Shown piece after piece: positions 1-17,876 of a stretch of DNA of 64,000 bases. This DNA is from Leptospira sanjuanensis (GTDB lineage: Bacteria; Spirochaetota; Leptospiria; Leptospirales; Leptospiraceae): positions 2,072,001-2,136,000 of the forward strand of contig NZ_JAIZBG010000001.1 in NCBI RefSeq assembly GCF_022267325.1, written 5' to 3'. Within the stretch, counting starts at the first letter, position 1, and each line of letters begins with the position of its first letter. The notes beneath the pieces were generated by a model, which was not told where the DNA came from, made no database searches, and saw nothing but the letters and a program-made list of their open reading frames with translations. The translations under genes and the position numbers were made by a program.

Positions 1-2
1 TC

Positions 3-170
3 GTTCGGGAAGAACAATCCGACAATCCTTTGTCCGATCAGGAAATCGTGGAGGCGATTCAGAAACAGGGAATCGAAATCGCGCGCAGAACCGTCGCGAA
101 ATACAGAAAGATCTTGAAGATTCTCCCGTCTAGTCAGAGAAAAAAAGTGAAATCATTGGAGTCCAGATAA
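3..170 (+). CDS. rpoN: RNA polymerase sigma-54 factor RpoN, C-terminal end (5' truncated by window edge)
   Basis: Only the last 55 codons are present, in the frame starting at base 3. The peptide carries the RpoN box, here ARRTVAKYR, the invariant element of the sigma-54 C-terminal domain that recognises the -24 promoter element. Upstream of it is the usual helical stretch with DQEIVEAIQKQG. The tail after the box is short and basic and ends in a TAA stop 2 bases before hprK. Sigma-54 needs an AAA+ activator, and one of that class lies three genes downstream (the NtrX-like regulator). The identification rests on the RpoN box, which is nearly unique to this family. Confidence 0.93.
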   Translation, partial: VREEQSDNPLSDQEIVEAIQKQGIEIARRTVAKYRKILKILPSSQRKKVKSLESR

Positions 171-172
171 CC

Positions 173-1109
173 ATGTCGATGCCCGGAATCAACGTTTCGA
201 ATATTCTCAACGAACACGAAGAGTTGGGTCTGCGTATGCTCGCGGGTGAAAAAGGGCTCACAAACCGGATCAACATGTCCGAGATCAATCGTCCCGGACT
301 TTCTCTCACGGGATTTTACGAAAGTTTCGCACACGACCGGATTCAGATTTTCGGTAAAGGAGAATGGGCTTACATCACTTCCAGAACTCCCGAAGATCTA
401 AAAAAGATCGCAGCGGATTTTTTCAGCTTCCATCTCAACTGCATCATCTTCACGCACGGAAACATGCCTCCTCCGATTTTTGTGGAGAACTGCGAACAAC
501 TAGGTATTCCCTTGATGATCTCGGACGTTTCCACGCATAAATTCATCACTTTGATTTCGGGAATTCTAGATCGAAGCCTCGCACCGAGAACGATGCGGCA
601 CGGAGTTTTGATCGAAGTATTCGGGATCGGAATTCTTCTTTCGGGAAAGAGCGGGGTGGGAAAAAGCGAAACCGCTCTCGAACTCATCGAAAGGGGGCAT
701 CGTCTCGTCGCGGACGACATGGTGGAAATCCGGAGACTTTCTGAAAGTTATCTGATCGGAACTTGTTCGGATTTATTAAGGCACCACATGGAAATCCGTG
801 GATTAGGAATTTTGAATATTAAGGATATATTCGGAATCGGATCGGTGCGCGACCACAAACTCATAGAACTCATCATTCATCTGGAAGAATGGACCGAAGA
901 CAAGGATTTCGACCGAACGGGACTCGAAAACCCCACCGAAGAACTGTTAGGCGTTCAAATTCCTCTGATCAAGGTTCCGGTTCGTCCCGGAAGAAATATT
1001 CCGATCATCGTGGAAACGGCCGCGATGAATCAGCGTTTGCGCAAACTCGGCAAAAACGCGGCGCAGGAATTCAATCAAAAATTGAGTCAGTATTTACAGC
1101 AGGGCAAAG

Positions 1110-1138
<29 letters not shown>
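173..1138 (+). CDS. hprK: HPr kinase/phosphorylase
   Basis: Bifunctional cytoplasmic enzyme that phosphorylates and dephosphorylates the regulatory serine of HPr. The 321-residue length is normal. The N-terminal half (about residues 1-130) is the regulatory domain. Next come the RHGVLIEVFG segment, the Walker A loop GKSGVGKS (about 157-164) and GHRLVADD. The family signature EIRGLGILN is present at about 205-213. It starts with ATG 2 bases after rpoN and overlaps ptsH by 29 bases, so kinase and substrate are translationally linked. Leptospires are generally described as lacking a full set of sugar PTS permeases, so a regulatory role for HPr is more likely than a transport role. That last point is inference. 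Confidence 0.96.
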
Positions 1139-1377
<239 letters not shown>

Positions 1378-1389
1378 AACCGAGACCTC

Positions 1390-3180
1390 ATGAACGACGA
1401 AACCAGATACTATCTAAGGGATCTTCTGATCTTAGGTTTGATCATCCTGCTTTCCGTTGTCCTCGCGGAATTGATCCAATTTTCCGGCAAGGATTCGTTT
1501 CCGGAAGATATCGGATTTCTGGATCGAATCGTCGTTTATATCTTTTATTTCATTCCTCTTTTTTCTCTTTCCCTTCTGATCTCCTATTTTTACAGAAACA
1601 AAAGAAATCTGGAAACGGGCAGACTCAAAAGTTCGATCCGATATCGTCTAACGTTGTCGTTTATCTTCGTCGCGCTTCTTCCTTCGGTTCCGATTCTCTT
1701 TCTTTCCTCGAACATCACCGGAAAACTCTACGAACGATTTTACGGGATCGACGTGGAAGAGGCGCTTTCATCCGGGGAAATGCTGATTCTAAACGAAGAA
1801 AAGCCGAAAAAGAAACTTCTCGTGGAAAAGACGCGCCTGTTGGAAAGTTTTTTACGAATGCAACCTTTGAGTCTCGAGGCGTTGATCGGAGCCGCTTCAA
1901 AATTGAATCTGATCCAGAGCGACGAATTCTATGTGGGAATTTACGAAAATGAAAAATCCGTTTTGGAAAACCGCGGATTAAAATATAGGCCGATCGATAA
2001 GAATTTCAAGATATTCTCTAAAGCTTCGGAATGGACCGAATTCTTAAGTTATCGTCCCGATTATTGTATGTATTTTATCCGAGTTCCGTTTCCGATCGGC
2101 AATTACGTTCTTCAAACCGGGATCCGAATCCACAAAGGAGAAGAGAAAATCGTATATTCTTTGATTTCTACGAGGAGGAATTACGATCGCGCGGACTTGG
2201 CAAAGGAAAAACTTCCGTATCGAATTCGCTTAACGTTCAGCATCATCACCGTTTCGATTTTTCTATTGGCGATTTACTTCTCTCTTTTGTTTGCGAGAAA
2301 GATCTCCAGACCGATCATCGAACTCGCCAACGCTACGCAAAAAATTTCTATGGGTGAAACCGATATCAACCTTGAAATCCGCGAAGCGGGAGAAATCGGA
2401 GCGCTTATCGATTCTTTCAATCAGATGGTTCAGGATCTGAAATCGAAAGACGCGGAACTCATGCGCAGTCAAAGAATCGCCGCCTGGAAGGAAGTGGCGC
2501 AGAGAATGGCGCACGAAATCAAAAATCCGTTAACACCGATCCAACTCTCTGCGGAGCGAATCCGCAGAAAAATGAAAACGGAAAATATAGAACAGTTTCA
2601 TGAAATCGTAGCGACGGGAACGGACACGATCATCAAACAGGTGCGCGTTCTAGAACACCTCGTGAACGAATTCTCCGATTTTGCGCGCATGCCCGCGCCG
2701 AAACTCATCAATCAAAACTTGGAACCCATTCTTCTGGAAGCCGTAAAGTTATTCGAACACACGCCGAAACTCAAAATCACCACGAACATCGCGAAAGGAT
2801 TTCCGCAGTTATTTCTGGATCAGAAAATCATACTTCGCGTTTTTACGAACCTCGTAAAAAATTCCGTGGAAGCGATCGAAAGAAAACGCGAAAAAGAGGG
2901 AACTCCCGATTACGAAGGTTCGATTTTAATCTCGGCGACATTGACAAGAAAGATTATGCGAAGAGTAGCGATCATTTCGATCGAAGACAACGGAATCGGA
3001 ATCTCTCCCGAACTGCAGCAGAAAGTGTTCGAACCGTATTATTCGACGAAAAACAGCAACACCTCCGGAATCGGTCTCGCGATCGTGCAGAAAAGTGTGA
3101 TTGACCACAACGGGCACATCTCTGTAGATTCTTCCCGTATGGGCGGTTGCCGTTTTCAAATCGAACTTCCCGTATCCTAA
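1390..3180 (+). CDS. Membrane sensor histidine kinase, NtrY-like
   Basis: 596-residue two-component sensor. Hydrophobic segments lie near residues 12-30, 45-66 and 88-108, followed by an extracytoplasmic region of about 170 residues and another membrane segment near 282-305. A HAMP-like linker follows. The H-box AHEIKNPLTPIQLSAERI has its phosphorylatable His at about 374. The ATPase boxes are N (FTNLVKNSVEAIE, about 484), G1 (EDNGIGI, about 535) and G2 (GIGLAIVQK, about 565). The layout and the H-box resemble NtrY. The partner regulator follows after 8 bases. The signal sensed is unknown; nitrogen sensing is only suggested by the NtrY resemblance and the nearby rpoN. Confidence 0.9.
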   Translation: MNDETRYYLRDLLILGLIILLSVVLAELIQFSGKDSFPEDIGFLDRIVVYIFYFIPLFSLSLLISYFYRNKRNLETGRLKSSIRYRLTLSFIFVALLPSVPILFLSSNITGKLYERFYGIDVEEALSSGEMLILNEEKPKKKLLVEKTRLLESFLRMQPLSLEALIGAASKLNLIQSDEFYVGIYENEKSVLENRGLKYRPIDKNFKIFSKASEWTEFLSYRPDYCMYFIRVPFPIGNYVLQTGIRIHKGEEKIVYSLISTRRNYDRADLAKEKLPYRIRLTFSIITVSIFLLAIYFSLLFARKISRPIIELANATQKISMGETDINLEIREAGEIGALIDSFNQMVQDLKSKDAELMRSQRIAAWKEVAQRMAHEIKNPLTPIQLSAERIRRKMKTENIEQFHEIVATGTDTIIKQVRVLEHLVNEFSDFARMPAPKLINQNLEPILLEAVKLFEHTPKLKITTNIAKGFPQLFLDQKIILRVFTNLVKNSVEAIERKREKEGTPDYEGSILISATLTRKIMRRVAIISIEDNGIGISPELQQKVFEPYYSTKNSNTSGIGLAIVQKSVIDHNGHISVDSSRMGGCRFQIELPVS

Positions 3181-3188
3181 ACCGTTCC

Positions 3189-4527
<1,339 letters not shown>

Positions 4528-4535
<8 letters not shown>

Positions 4536-5379
4536 GGAAATACTCACAGGTCTGGGAAGAATCCTGGGCGATCTCCGTTTTTTGATCCAAAAAAGACAGG
4601 TTCCGATCCTGCAATTGGGCGGAGAAAAACCGCCCGAAACCACGGAACTCGTATGGAAAGAAGACTGGAGCCCTTCCGGACAAACGTCTCAGTCGCACGA
4701 CCTGGAATTGGAAGCGGAAGGCATCCAAGTCCGCAGACCCGCCAAGGCCGCGGAACGAAACTTCGTCTGCAAACTCTGTGCGGATCGAATCAGCGCGGTT
4801 CGAAACTTTCTCATCAAGGGAAGAAAACCCGTATTAGTACTTCATTATACCGGGGAGATCGCACCCGGCCGTCCTTCGTTTTCCAAAACTTCTCCCGATC
4901 AGATTTTTAGAACGAAGGAGGCGGAGGATCTTTTCGGAAGAATGATCCAAAAACAATTCGGCTTCAATCATCGGGAATTTTATTACCAGGAATATCCCGC
5001 TTGCATCTTCGCTCATTCCAAATCGAACGCGCAGGATTGGAAGCGCAGAACCGAAACGTGTGAGGCTCAGGTTAAGGAAACGATCGATTCCGAAAAGATC
5101 AAAGGAATCATTCTTTTGGGAACGAGTGCGATCGCGGTTTACGGAAAAGAAAAGGCGCTTGAGATGATGGGAAGAACGTTAGACTTTCTTCCCGGCATTC
5201 CCATGATCGTATTACGATCTCCCGAAGCGATCGTAGCGATCGAAACCAAACGCAAACATTTCAAAGGTGATAAAGAATCCTTCGAATTCGAGACGATCAA
5301 AAAAGAGGAGATCTCGATCAAGGAAAGTATTCTTACCCAACTCGCCCTGTTCCAAAACAAACTCAAGGACGTCCTTTGA
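4528..5379 (+). CDS. Uncharacterised protein resembling Fe-S uracil-DNA glycosylases (degenerate active site)
   Basis: 283 residues, overlapping the NtrX-like gene by 8 bases and priA by 4. The segment 81-245 can be laid over family 4/5 uracil-DNA glycosylases. It has a Cys pair at C81/C84 (CKLCADR), a GE-x-APGRP-like stretch (109-116), a helix region, EYPAC (C159), TETC (C178), and then the strand IKGIILLGTSAIAVYG. The four cysteines fall where that family binds its 4Fe-4S cluster. The final motif, normally HPS with a catalytic histidine, reads LRSPEAIVAIETKRKHF, so Arg replaces His. The first 75 residues match nothing I recognise. The assignment is by eye; the protein may be a non-catalytic DNA-binding relative. 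Its coupling to priA hints at replication restart or repair. Confidence 0.6.
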
Positions 5380-7319
5380 TTCACTACGCCGAAGTTGCTT
5401 TCGATCTTCCGGTGGAAGAAGACACGTTCACATACGAGGTTCCGCCGAACACGCGGATCGGCGTCCGCGTTTTAGCGAAACTCAGAAATCGGGAAGAAGA
5501 GGGGATCGTAGTCTCCGTTCATCAGAACGAACCGAAATACAAGGTTCTTCCGGTGGATAAGATCATCGATAAAACGCCGATCGTTCTTCAGGAACAGATC
5601 GATCTCGCGTATTGGATGAAGGATCAATACATCGCCTCTCTCGGAGAATGTATCTATAAGATGATTCCTGCGGGAAGAAGGCAGGTCAAACTCGAGGCAT
5701 TTCCGTCGGACGCGGAAGGAAAACCGGTAACGTTAAACGAAGAGCAGAATGTCGCTTATCAAAATATTCTTTCCACCTTCGGACAAACCGCGGTTCATCT
5801 TTTGTTCGGGATCACCGGCTCGGGCAAAACGGAAGTTTATATCCATCTCATTCGGAAGGCGCTGGAAACTCCGAACCGCTCCGTGATTCTTCTCGTACCC
5901 GAAATCAGTTTGACCTTTCATATCATCCGCAAACTGGAACTTATCTTTCCGGGACAACTCGCGGTGCTTCATTCGGCGCTGAAGGTTTCCGAAAAATTCA
6001 AGGCATACAACGAACTCTTGAGCGGTAAAAAAAGGATCGCGGTCGGAACGAGAAGCGCGATCTTCGCTCCGGTTTCGAATCTCGGCCTCGTAATCATCGA
6101 CGAAGATCATGATTCTTCCTTTAAGGAACATTCGAGCCCGAGATACCACGCGCGTCAGGTCGCGATGCAGCGTTGCAAAACAAACAACGCCGTTCTCGTC
6201 ATGGGAACCGCCACGCCTTCTTTGGAAATTTATCACCTCGCCAAAGAAGGAAAGATTCATCTTCACACTTTGACCAAACGACCCGAAGGGGTTCTGCCCC
6301 CGACCGTCCGCATCGTGGAGAATCAAAAGGAATCGAACGTTCTCAGTTCGGAACTTTCCTTTGCGATCAAACAGCGATTGGATAAAAAAGAACAGGTCAT
6401 TCTTCTTTTGAATCGAAGAGGATACAGCCCTTTGATTTTTTCACCGGCGACTTCCTCGTATGTTCCTTGTCCGAACTGCACGACCAATCTTTGTTATCAC
6501 AAAAAAGGAACGGCGATCTGTCATCTCTGCGGTCATACCGAAACCTTGGATTCTTTGGAAAAAAGAATGGGGGAAAGTCTGACCCTCAAGGGAACCGGAA
6601 CGCAGAAGCTGGAGGAGAATCTTCTCGAAGCGTTTCCGAATACGAGAGTGGAACGACTCGATCAGGATTCGATCCAGGACCGAAGTTTGTTAAACGAAGT
6701 CATATCCCGTCTTCTGGGGGGAGAAATCGACATTCTCACCGGAACGCAGATGATCGCAAAGGGACTTGACGCGTCTCAGGTTACGTTAGTCGGCGTTTTG
6801 AACGCGGGAATCGGACTCGGACTTCCGGACTTTCGAGCCAACGAACGAGTCTTTTCCCTTTTGACCCAGGTCGCAGGAAGGGCAGGCCGTTCGAAGCTAA
6901 AGGGAGAAGTGTTGATCGAAACCAACGCTCCCGATCATCCCGTGATTCAAATGGCGACGAGTCAAAACTACATTCAATTTTATGAATCCGAAATCCCCGT
7001 TCGGAAGGATCTTTTTTATCCCCCGTTTTCAAGACTTGTTCGAATCGTTTCCCGTTCCAAGGACGAACAGGTTTCGCTCGATACCATCGAACTCGTATTC
7101 GGCGTTTTGAAAAAATACTTTCCTTCCAAGGATACGGTTTTGCTTGGACCCGCTCCTTGTCCGTTTTATAGAATCGATTCCAACTTCCGCAATCATATCA
7201 TTCTCAAAACGTCTTCTCTTACGGCTTGGAGAGAAATTTTTAAAAAAGAGATTCGTCCTTTGAAACTTTCCAAAAAAGTGTATTTGGAAATCGACTTCGA
7301 TCCTCTGGATTTGGTGTAA
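5376..7319 (+). CDS. priA: Primosomal replication restart helicase PriA
   Basis: 647 residues with a TTG start overlapping the previous gene. Helicase motifs are Walker A GITGSGKTEVY (about 145-155), DEDH (242-245), GTATPS (277-282), LLNRRGYSP (about 344-352), GTQMIAKGLD and QVAGRAGR. PriA reloads the replisome at stalled forks. The zinc region is reduced. Bacterial PriA normally carries eight cysteines as four CxxC pairs. Here only C365/C368 and C382/C385 (plus an extra C373) remain; the first pair position reads LIFSPA and the last reads LEKRMG. The protein is somewhat shorter than E. coli PriA, mainly in the N-terminal part. Annotation as PriA is secure. Confidence 0.95.
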   Translation: MIHYAEVAFDLPVEEDTFTYEVPPNTRIGVRVLAKLRNREEEGIVVSVHQNEPKYKVLPVDKIIDKTPIVLQEQIDLAYWMKDQYIASLGECIYKMIPAGRRQVKLEAFPSDAEGKPVTLNEEQNVAYQNILSTFGQTAVHLLFGITGSGKTEVYIHLIRKALETPNRSVILLVPEISLTFHIIRKLELIFPGQLAVLHSALKVSEKFKAYNELLSGKKRIAVGTRSAIFAPVSNLGLVIIDEDHDSSFKEHSSPRYHARQVAMQRCKTNNAVLVMGTATPSLEIYHLAKEGKIHLHTLTKRPEGVLPPTVRIVENQKESNVLSSELSFAIKQRLDKKEQVILLLNRRGYSPLIFSPATSSYVPCPNCTTNLCYHKKGTAICHLCGHTETLDSLEKRMGESLTLKGTGTQKLEENLLEAFPNTRVERLDQDSIQDRSLLNEVISRLLGGEIDILTGTQMIAKGLDASQVTLVGVLNAGIGLGLPDFRANERVFSLLTQVAGRAGRSKLKGEVLIETNAPDHPVIQMATSQNYIQFYESEIPVRKDLFYPPFSRLVRIVSRSKDEQVSLDTIELVFGVLKKYFPSKDTVLLGPAPCPFYRIDSNFRNHIILKTSSLTAWREIFKKEIRPLKLSKKVYLEIDFDPLDLV

Positions 7320-7343
7320 AAAAGTTTTAGGACACGCGTTACT

Positions 7344-9279
<1,936 letters not shown>

Positions 9280-9283
<4 letters not shown>

Positions 9284-9924
9284 AAATTTCCGCATCCATC
9301 TTAGCCACAAAACTTACCGAACTCGGAAAAACCGTTCCTGATTACGATCCGACCGCCATCGATCTGATGCATATGGACGTCATGGACGGAAACTTCGTTC
9401 CGCAGATCAGCTTTGGAGAAGCCCTCAGCAAAGAAGTCAAAGCGCTCACATCGATTCCCTTGGACGTGCATCTCATGGTTTCCAAACCGGAGAATCACGT
9501 CTCCAAATACTACGAACTGAATCCGTATTGTATCACCTTTCATATCGAAACGACGGACTTTCCCGTTCGTCTCGCGCAGGAAATCAAAAGCCACGGAACC
9601 AAGGTGGGAGTTTCCTTAAACCCGGGAACACCGGTTTCCCACTTAGAAAACGTTCTGCCTTATATCGATTTAATTCTTCTGATGACCGTAGAACCCGGAT
9701 TTTACGGACAAAAGTTCATCGCAAACGGAATGGAAAAAATCCGCAAAGCGAAAGAACTCATCGGCTCCAGACCGATCGAACTCGAAGTGGACGGCGGAGT
9801 CAATGACACGAACATTCAAGAGTTAAAGAAGAACGGAGTGGATATCGTTGTAGTCGGCGCCGGACTTTATAAAACGGGCAATCCCGTAGACAACGCGAGA
9901 AATCTCAAATCTATCGCGAAATAA
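9280..9924 (+). CDS. rpe: Ribulose-phosphate 3-epimerase
   Basis: 214-residue TIM-barrel enzyme interconverting ribulose-5-P and xylulose-5-P in the pentose phosphate pathway. Family motifs visible are [16 protein letters not shown] with the catalytic Asp and metal-binding His, [26 protein letters not shown], and EVDGGVN with the second catalytic Asp. It starts at TTG 9280, overlapping the PASTA gene by 4 bases, and begins KISASILA as the family does. It closes the priA-fmt-PASTA-rpe run; a 133-base gap with a candidate promoter follows. Confidence 0.96.
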
Positions 9925-9955
9925 ACAACTTTGTCGTTTCCTGACGGATCATTCC

Positions 9956-9984
9956 TTGACAGGGGGACATATTGTCCAATATTG
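9956..9984 (+). promoter_or_regulatory. Candidate sigma-70 promoter for the rpsP operon
   Basis: A perfect -35 hexamer TTGACA at 9956-9961 is followed after 17 bases by ATATTG (9979-9984), a weak -10. The site lies in the 133-base gap before rpsP, 74 bases upstream of its start, where a promoter for the ribosomal operon is expected. The -35 match is exact but the -10 is poor, so the call is tentative. Confidence 0.45.
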
Positions 9985-10054
9985 GTAAAAATCATGCATT
10001 CTTTTTTCGGACGTTTTCGATCCGAAACGGTAGAATGGGTTAAAAGGAAAACAT

Positions 10055-10323
<269 letters not shown>

Positions 10324-10324
<1 letters not shown>

Positions 10325-10554
10325 TGGAAGAATTACTGAAGTACATTGTTGCTTCTCTCGTTGAATTTCCCGATGAAATCGTGATTCGGGAAATCGAAGG
10401 GGAAGAGCAAAACATCATCGAACTCAGAGTTTCCCCCAAAGACGTGGGAAAGGTCATCGGCAAGAACGGTCGTATCGCAAAATCCCTGCGCGCGATTCTT
10501 ACTGCGGCTTCCGTAAAAGCAGGAAAAAACTTCTCCTTAGAAATCATTGACTGA
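10324..10554 (+). CDS. khpA: KH-domain RNA-binding protein (KhpA/YlqC family)
   Basis: 76 residues forming one type II KH domain. The GxxG loop is in [18 protein letters not shown] (about residues 41-55). The protein fits the small KH family found between rpsP and rimM in many bacteria, where it binds RNA with a partner KhpB. The ATG overlaps the rpsP stop by one base, and the gene overlaps rimM by 8 bases. No khpB or jag gene is in this window. Confidence 0.92.
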
Positions 10555-11066
10555 AGAGTGGATTTCACTCGGTCAATTGGGCAAACCCTTTGGAATCAAA
10601 GGGTGGTTGCGTTTCAATGTCCGTGAATCCGTTCTCACAGAAATCAAACTTCCGGTCGTTTTAAAGCTCAGTAAGCCGGATCCGAATTTTCCCGTAAAAG
10701 AAATCACTCTTTTAGAAATCAAACCGCACACTGGAAAGTTTGTCGTTCGTTTTGAGGGAGTTTCGACCCCCGAAGAAGCGGAAAAATGGATCGGAGGTCT
10801 TTTGCACTTACCGCAAAACCTTCTTCCAAAAATCAAAACCAAAGACGAATTCTATATCCGGGATTTGATCGGTCTCCAAGCCGTGGATGAAACCGGAAAC
10901 CTTCTCCATTGGAAACTCACCGAGGTTCAGGACAATCCGGCGCATCCGATTTTGATCTTTGCAAAACAGGATGGGGAAGAAGTTCTCATACCGTTCATCG
11001 GAGTTTTTGTCGGGAAAGTCGACGTCCAAGCAAAAACCGTCGTATTGATTCGACCGGAGGTTTGGA

Positions 11067-11077
<11 letters not shown>
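10547..11077 (+). CDS. rimM: 16S rRNA processing protein RimM
   Basis: 176 residues. The N-terminal RimM beta-barrel (about 1-85) has the family's opening [16 protein letters not shown], and a C-terminal PRC-barrel domain follows (about 95-170, [19 protein letters not shown]). RimM assists maturation of the 30S head and binds ribosomal protein S19. The start is TTG 10547, in frame with the conserved start region and overlapping the KH gene. It overlaps trmD by 11 bases. Confidence 0.95.
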
Positions 11078-12160
<1,083 letters not shown>

Positions 12161-12166
12161 ACCGGT

Positions 12167-12856
<690 letters not shown>

Positions 12857-12865
12857 ACCGGCCGT

Positions 12866-12891
12866 CGATCCGAAAGGATCGTTGTTTTCTT
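12866..12891 (+). terminator. Rho-independent terminator after rnhB
   Basis: CGATCC, a GAAA tetraloop and GGATCG form a compact 6-bp hairpin (12866-12881), followed by TTGTTTTCTTT. It ends the rpsP-rnhB operon just before the FliK-like gene. Confidence 0.75.
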
Positions 12892-12940
12892 TCCGGTCAC
12901 GGATTATGCGAGATAAAATTTGTATCAGGAAGGAATTCGA

Positions 12941-13684
12941 ATGAAACTTTCCGCCGACTTCTCCGGTGGAAACATGCTTCTTTTTTCCGGAAAAGAATCC
13001 GAGGCGGTGAAGTCCGGCGTCTTTTCCTGGAATACGAACGTAAAAGCTCTCGTTCTTGAAACCTTTCTTGGAGGCGCTTGGATTTCTTTCGGATCGAAAA
13101 AGATCAAAGTGAACACCGATTCAACTCCCTTGATAAAGGGAGAACTTCTGACTTTGACAGCAAAGCCGAACAAAAAAGGAATCGAACTTCGAATCTTAGA
13201 AAGAGAACTCAAAGGTTCGGAAAATTCTCCCTTGAAATTGGAGAACAAGGGTCTAAGCATACGGGAACTTTCCGAAAAACTGAGCGGAGGCGAGTTCAAG
13301 GACACGTCACCTGAAACCGCGGTATTCAAAGTTCTAAAATCGTATTACCCTTTTTTAGAATGGAATGCGGAATTACCGTATTTTCGTTGGGAATTTTCCG
13401 GAGGAAATGCGGAAGGGATTTTCGATCCAAAAGAGGAAACCAAAAAGTTCCTATTTCGGATCCAATCCGAAAAAACCGGAAAGACGATGGTTCTATTCTT
13501 ATGGAAGGAAACCGCGGGAGAAGACCTGCAAATCAGCGCTACGTTTGATAATTTTAAAATGTACTTGCATGCTTGCCAAAACAAAGAAAAATTTAAGAGA
13601 ATCCTAATCGAGTCGTCTGTGAGTTTTCAGGGATACAATTTGGCTTATAAACCGTCTCAAGCTCAAAAGGAATGGAATGCGTAG
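12941..13684 (+). CDS. Uncharacterised protein, position of YlqG (possible FliK-like)
   Basis: 247 residues from ATG 12941, which has a good AGGAAGGA ribosome-binding site at about 12928; an in-frame TTG 21 bases upstream is less likely. No signal peptide or membrane segment is evident. The N-terminal part is beta-rich ([39 protein letters not shown]). The C-terminal part (about 140-240) has alternating strands such as [24 protein letters not shown]. In Bacillus the gene between rnhB and the FlhB-like ylqH is ylqG, described as FliK-like. That shared position and the adjacent FlhB domain suggest a FliK-type partner, but I see no diagnostic motif. The function is unknown. Confidence 0.6.
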   Translation: MKLSADFSGGNMLLFSGKESEAVKSGVFSWNTNVKALVLETFLGGAWISFGSKKIKVNTDSTPLIKGELLTLTAKPNKKGIELRILERELKGSENSPLKLENKGLSIRELSEKLSGGEFKDTSPETAVFKVLKSYYPFLEWNAELPYFRWEFSGGNAEGIFDPKEETKKFLFRIQSEKTGKTMVLFLWKETAGEDLQISATFDNFKMYLHACQNKEKFKRILIESSVSFQGYNLAYKPSQAQKEWNA

Positions 13685-13950
13685 ATGATCAGTGTGGCTC
13701 TGAAATTTATTCCGAAACAAAACGACGCGCCTGTAATCACGGCTTCCGCTTCAGGACTTTTAGGAGACACGATTCGTAAAATTGCACAGAGAAATTCGGT
13801 TCCAATCGTTGAAAATCCGATTCTCGCGGAATCCCTTTCGGAACTACCAATCGGAACCGAAATTCCCGAAAATCTTTATAGGGCCGTTGGAGCGATATTC
13901 TCTATGATCCTGGAATTGGATTCAAATTCCGGAAAAAGGGAAATGTTAAA

Positions 13951-13954
<4 letters not shown>
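13685..13954 (+). CDS. Stand-alone FlhB C-terminal-domain protein (FlhB2/YlqH-like)
   Basis: 89 residues. The sequence aligns with the cytoplasmic FlhB/YscU domain directly after its NPTH autocleavage site: [44 protein letters not shown] and [13 protein letters not shown] all match the family pattern. The membrane domain and the NPTH motif are absent, so the protein equals the fragment released by FlhB self-cleavage. ATG 13685 directly abuts the stop of the previous gene, and the next gene overlaps by 4 bases. Related small proteins sit at the same place in Firmicutes. It may modulate export specificity of the flagellar type III apparatus; that role is inferred. Confidence 0.85.
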
Positions 13955-15138
<1,184 letters not shown>

Positions 15139-15151
15139 TTTCTTTTTTTCT

Positions 15152-15502
15152 TTGAGCCGATTTAAAACGATCAAGGGTAAAGAAGGGGAAGAAATCGCCG
15201 CTCAATTTTTAATTTCGCTCGGACACGAAATTCTTGCGCGAAACTACCGTTATCTGCGTTTCGAGATCGACATAATTTCCACCAAAGAAGAAGTCCTTTT
15301 CTTCAACGAAGTCAAACACTGGAAAGAGTCTCAAGACTTCGATCCGCGTTTTACGTTCCATTCCGCAAAACAAAACCGGATGAGAACAGCCGCAAACGGG
15401 TTTCTTTCCCAACATGGTTCTTTCCGCGATCATTTTGTCTCATTCTGTCTTGTCTCCGTAAATGCGAAAAAGGGATGTGAATATTATCCTGACCTCTTTT
15501 GA
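15152..15502 (+). CDS. YraN/UPF0102 family endonuclease-like protein
   Basis: 116 residues, TTG start at 15152, 13 bases after the HD-GYP stop. It shows the family pattern: [22 protein letters not shown], the restriction-enzyme-like acidic core [19 protein letters not shown] (E-x-D with E-V-K), and the C-terminal [16 protein letters not shown]. The fold is that of Holliday-junction-type nucleases, but the cellular role of the family is not established. It commonly sits next to rnhB, as here (separated by three genes). Confidence 0.9.
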   Translation: MSRFKTIKGKEGEEIAAQFLISLGHEILARNYRYLRFEIDIISTKEEVLFFNEVKHWKESQDFDPRFTFHSAKQNRMRTAANGFLSQHGSFRDHFVSFCLVSVNAKKGCEYYPDLF

Positions 15503-15545
15503 AATAGTGATTCAGGTACTTTCAAGATCCACCGAATTCTTAAAT

Positions 15546-17344
<1,799 letters not shown>

Positions 17345-17501
17345 CGCGATTCCTCCGTCTTTCTTCGGTTCCGATCGAGGAAAAAAGGTAACGCTTTTGT
17401 GTTAGAAAAACGGCCGCAAAATCGAAAAATTCAGGTGTTATAGGGCCTTTTGCAAAAAAACTCCTTTCAAAACGCTTCCCCCTCTGTAATTTTGCTCTGA
17501 A

Positions 17502-17876
17502 ATGTTTCGTATCCGCGTTTTCCTGCTTTCGGCGATCTTTCTTTTTCTCGCGGGCTGTGGAAACCGGTTGATTCGAAAGGATTCGATCGCTCAAGTCAAC
17601 GAACACTACGCGGAAAAAATTTATTACCTGATCCAGGACAAAAAGGTTTCCAACACGGAAACGTTTAAAAAGGGAATGCTCGTTCGAATCTATATCGAAT
17701 CGACCCCTTCGATGGTGAAGATCAAATGTTACCCCGCGGACCATAAACGGGAATATGCAATCGGCAGGATGATCGCGTATCAACTGAACGACGATTACGC
17801 GGGCAAACGAATTACGATAGAGGATCTGGATAAACTGATAGCCAATGAACTCGTGGAATACAAAAAGAAAAAATAG
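17502..17876 (+). CDS. Type II secretion-associated lipoprotein (candidate pilotin)
   Basis: 124 residues. A signal peptide ends in the lipobox LAGC (C19), so the mature protein should be lipidated. The remainder is small and charged ([41 protein letters not shown]). It is the first gene of the secretion locus. No GspS pilotin is otherwise visible, and a small lipoprotein next to the secretin operon could fill that role, guiding GspD to the outer membrane. The pilotin function is inferred from position and size only. Confidence 0.75.
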   Translation: MFRIRVFLLSAIFLFLAGCGNRLIRKDSIAQVNEHYAEKIYYLIQDKKVSNTETFKKGMLVRIYIESTPSMVKIKCYPADHKREYAIGRMIAYQLNDDYAGKRITIEDLDKLIANELVEYKKKK

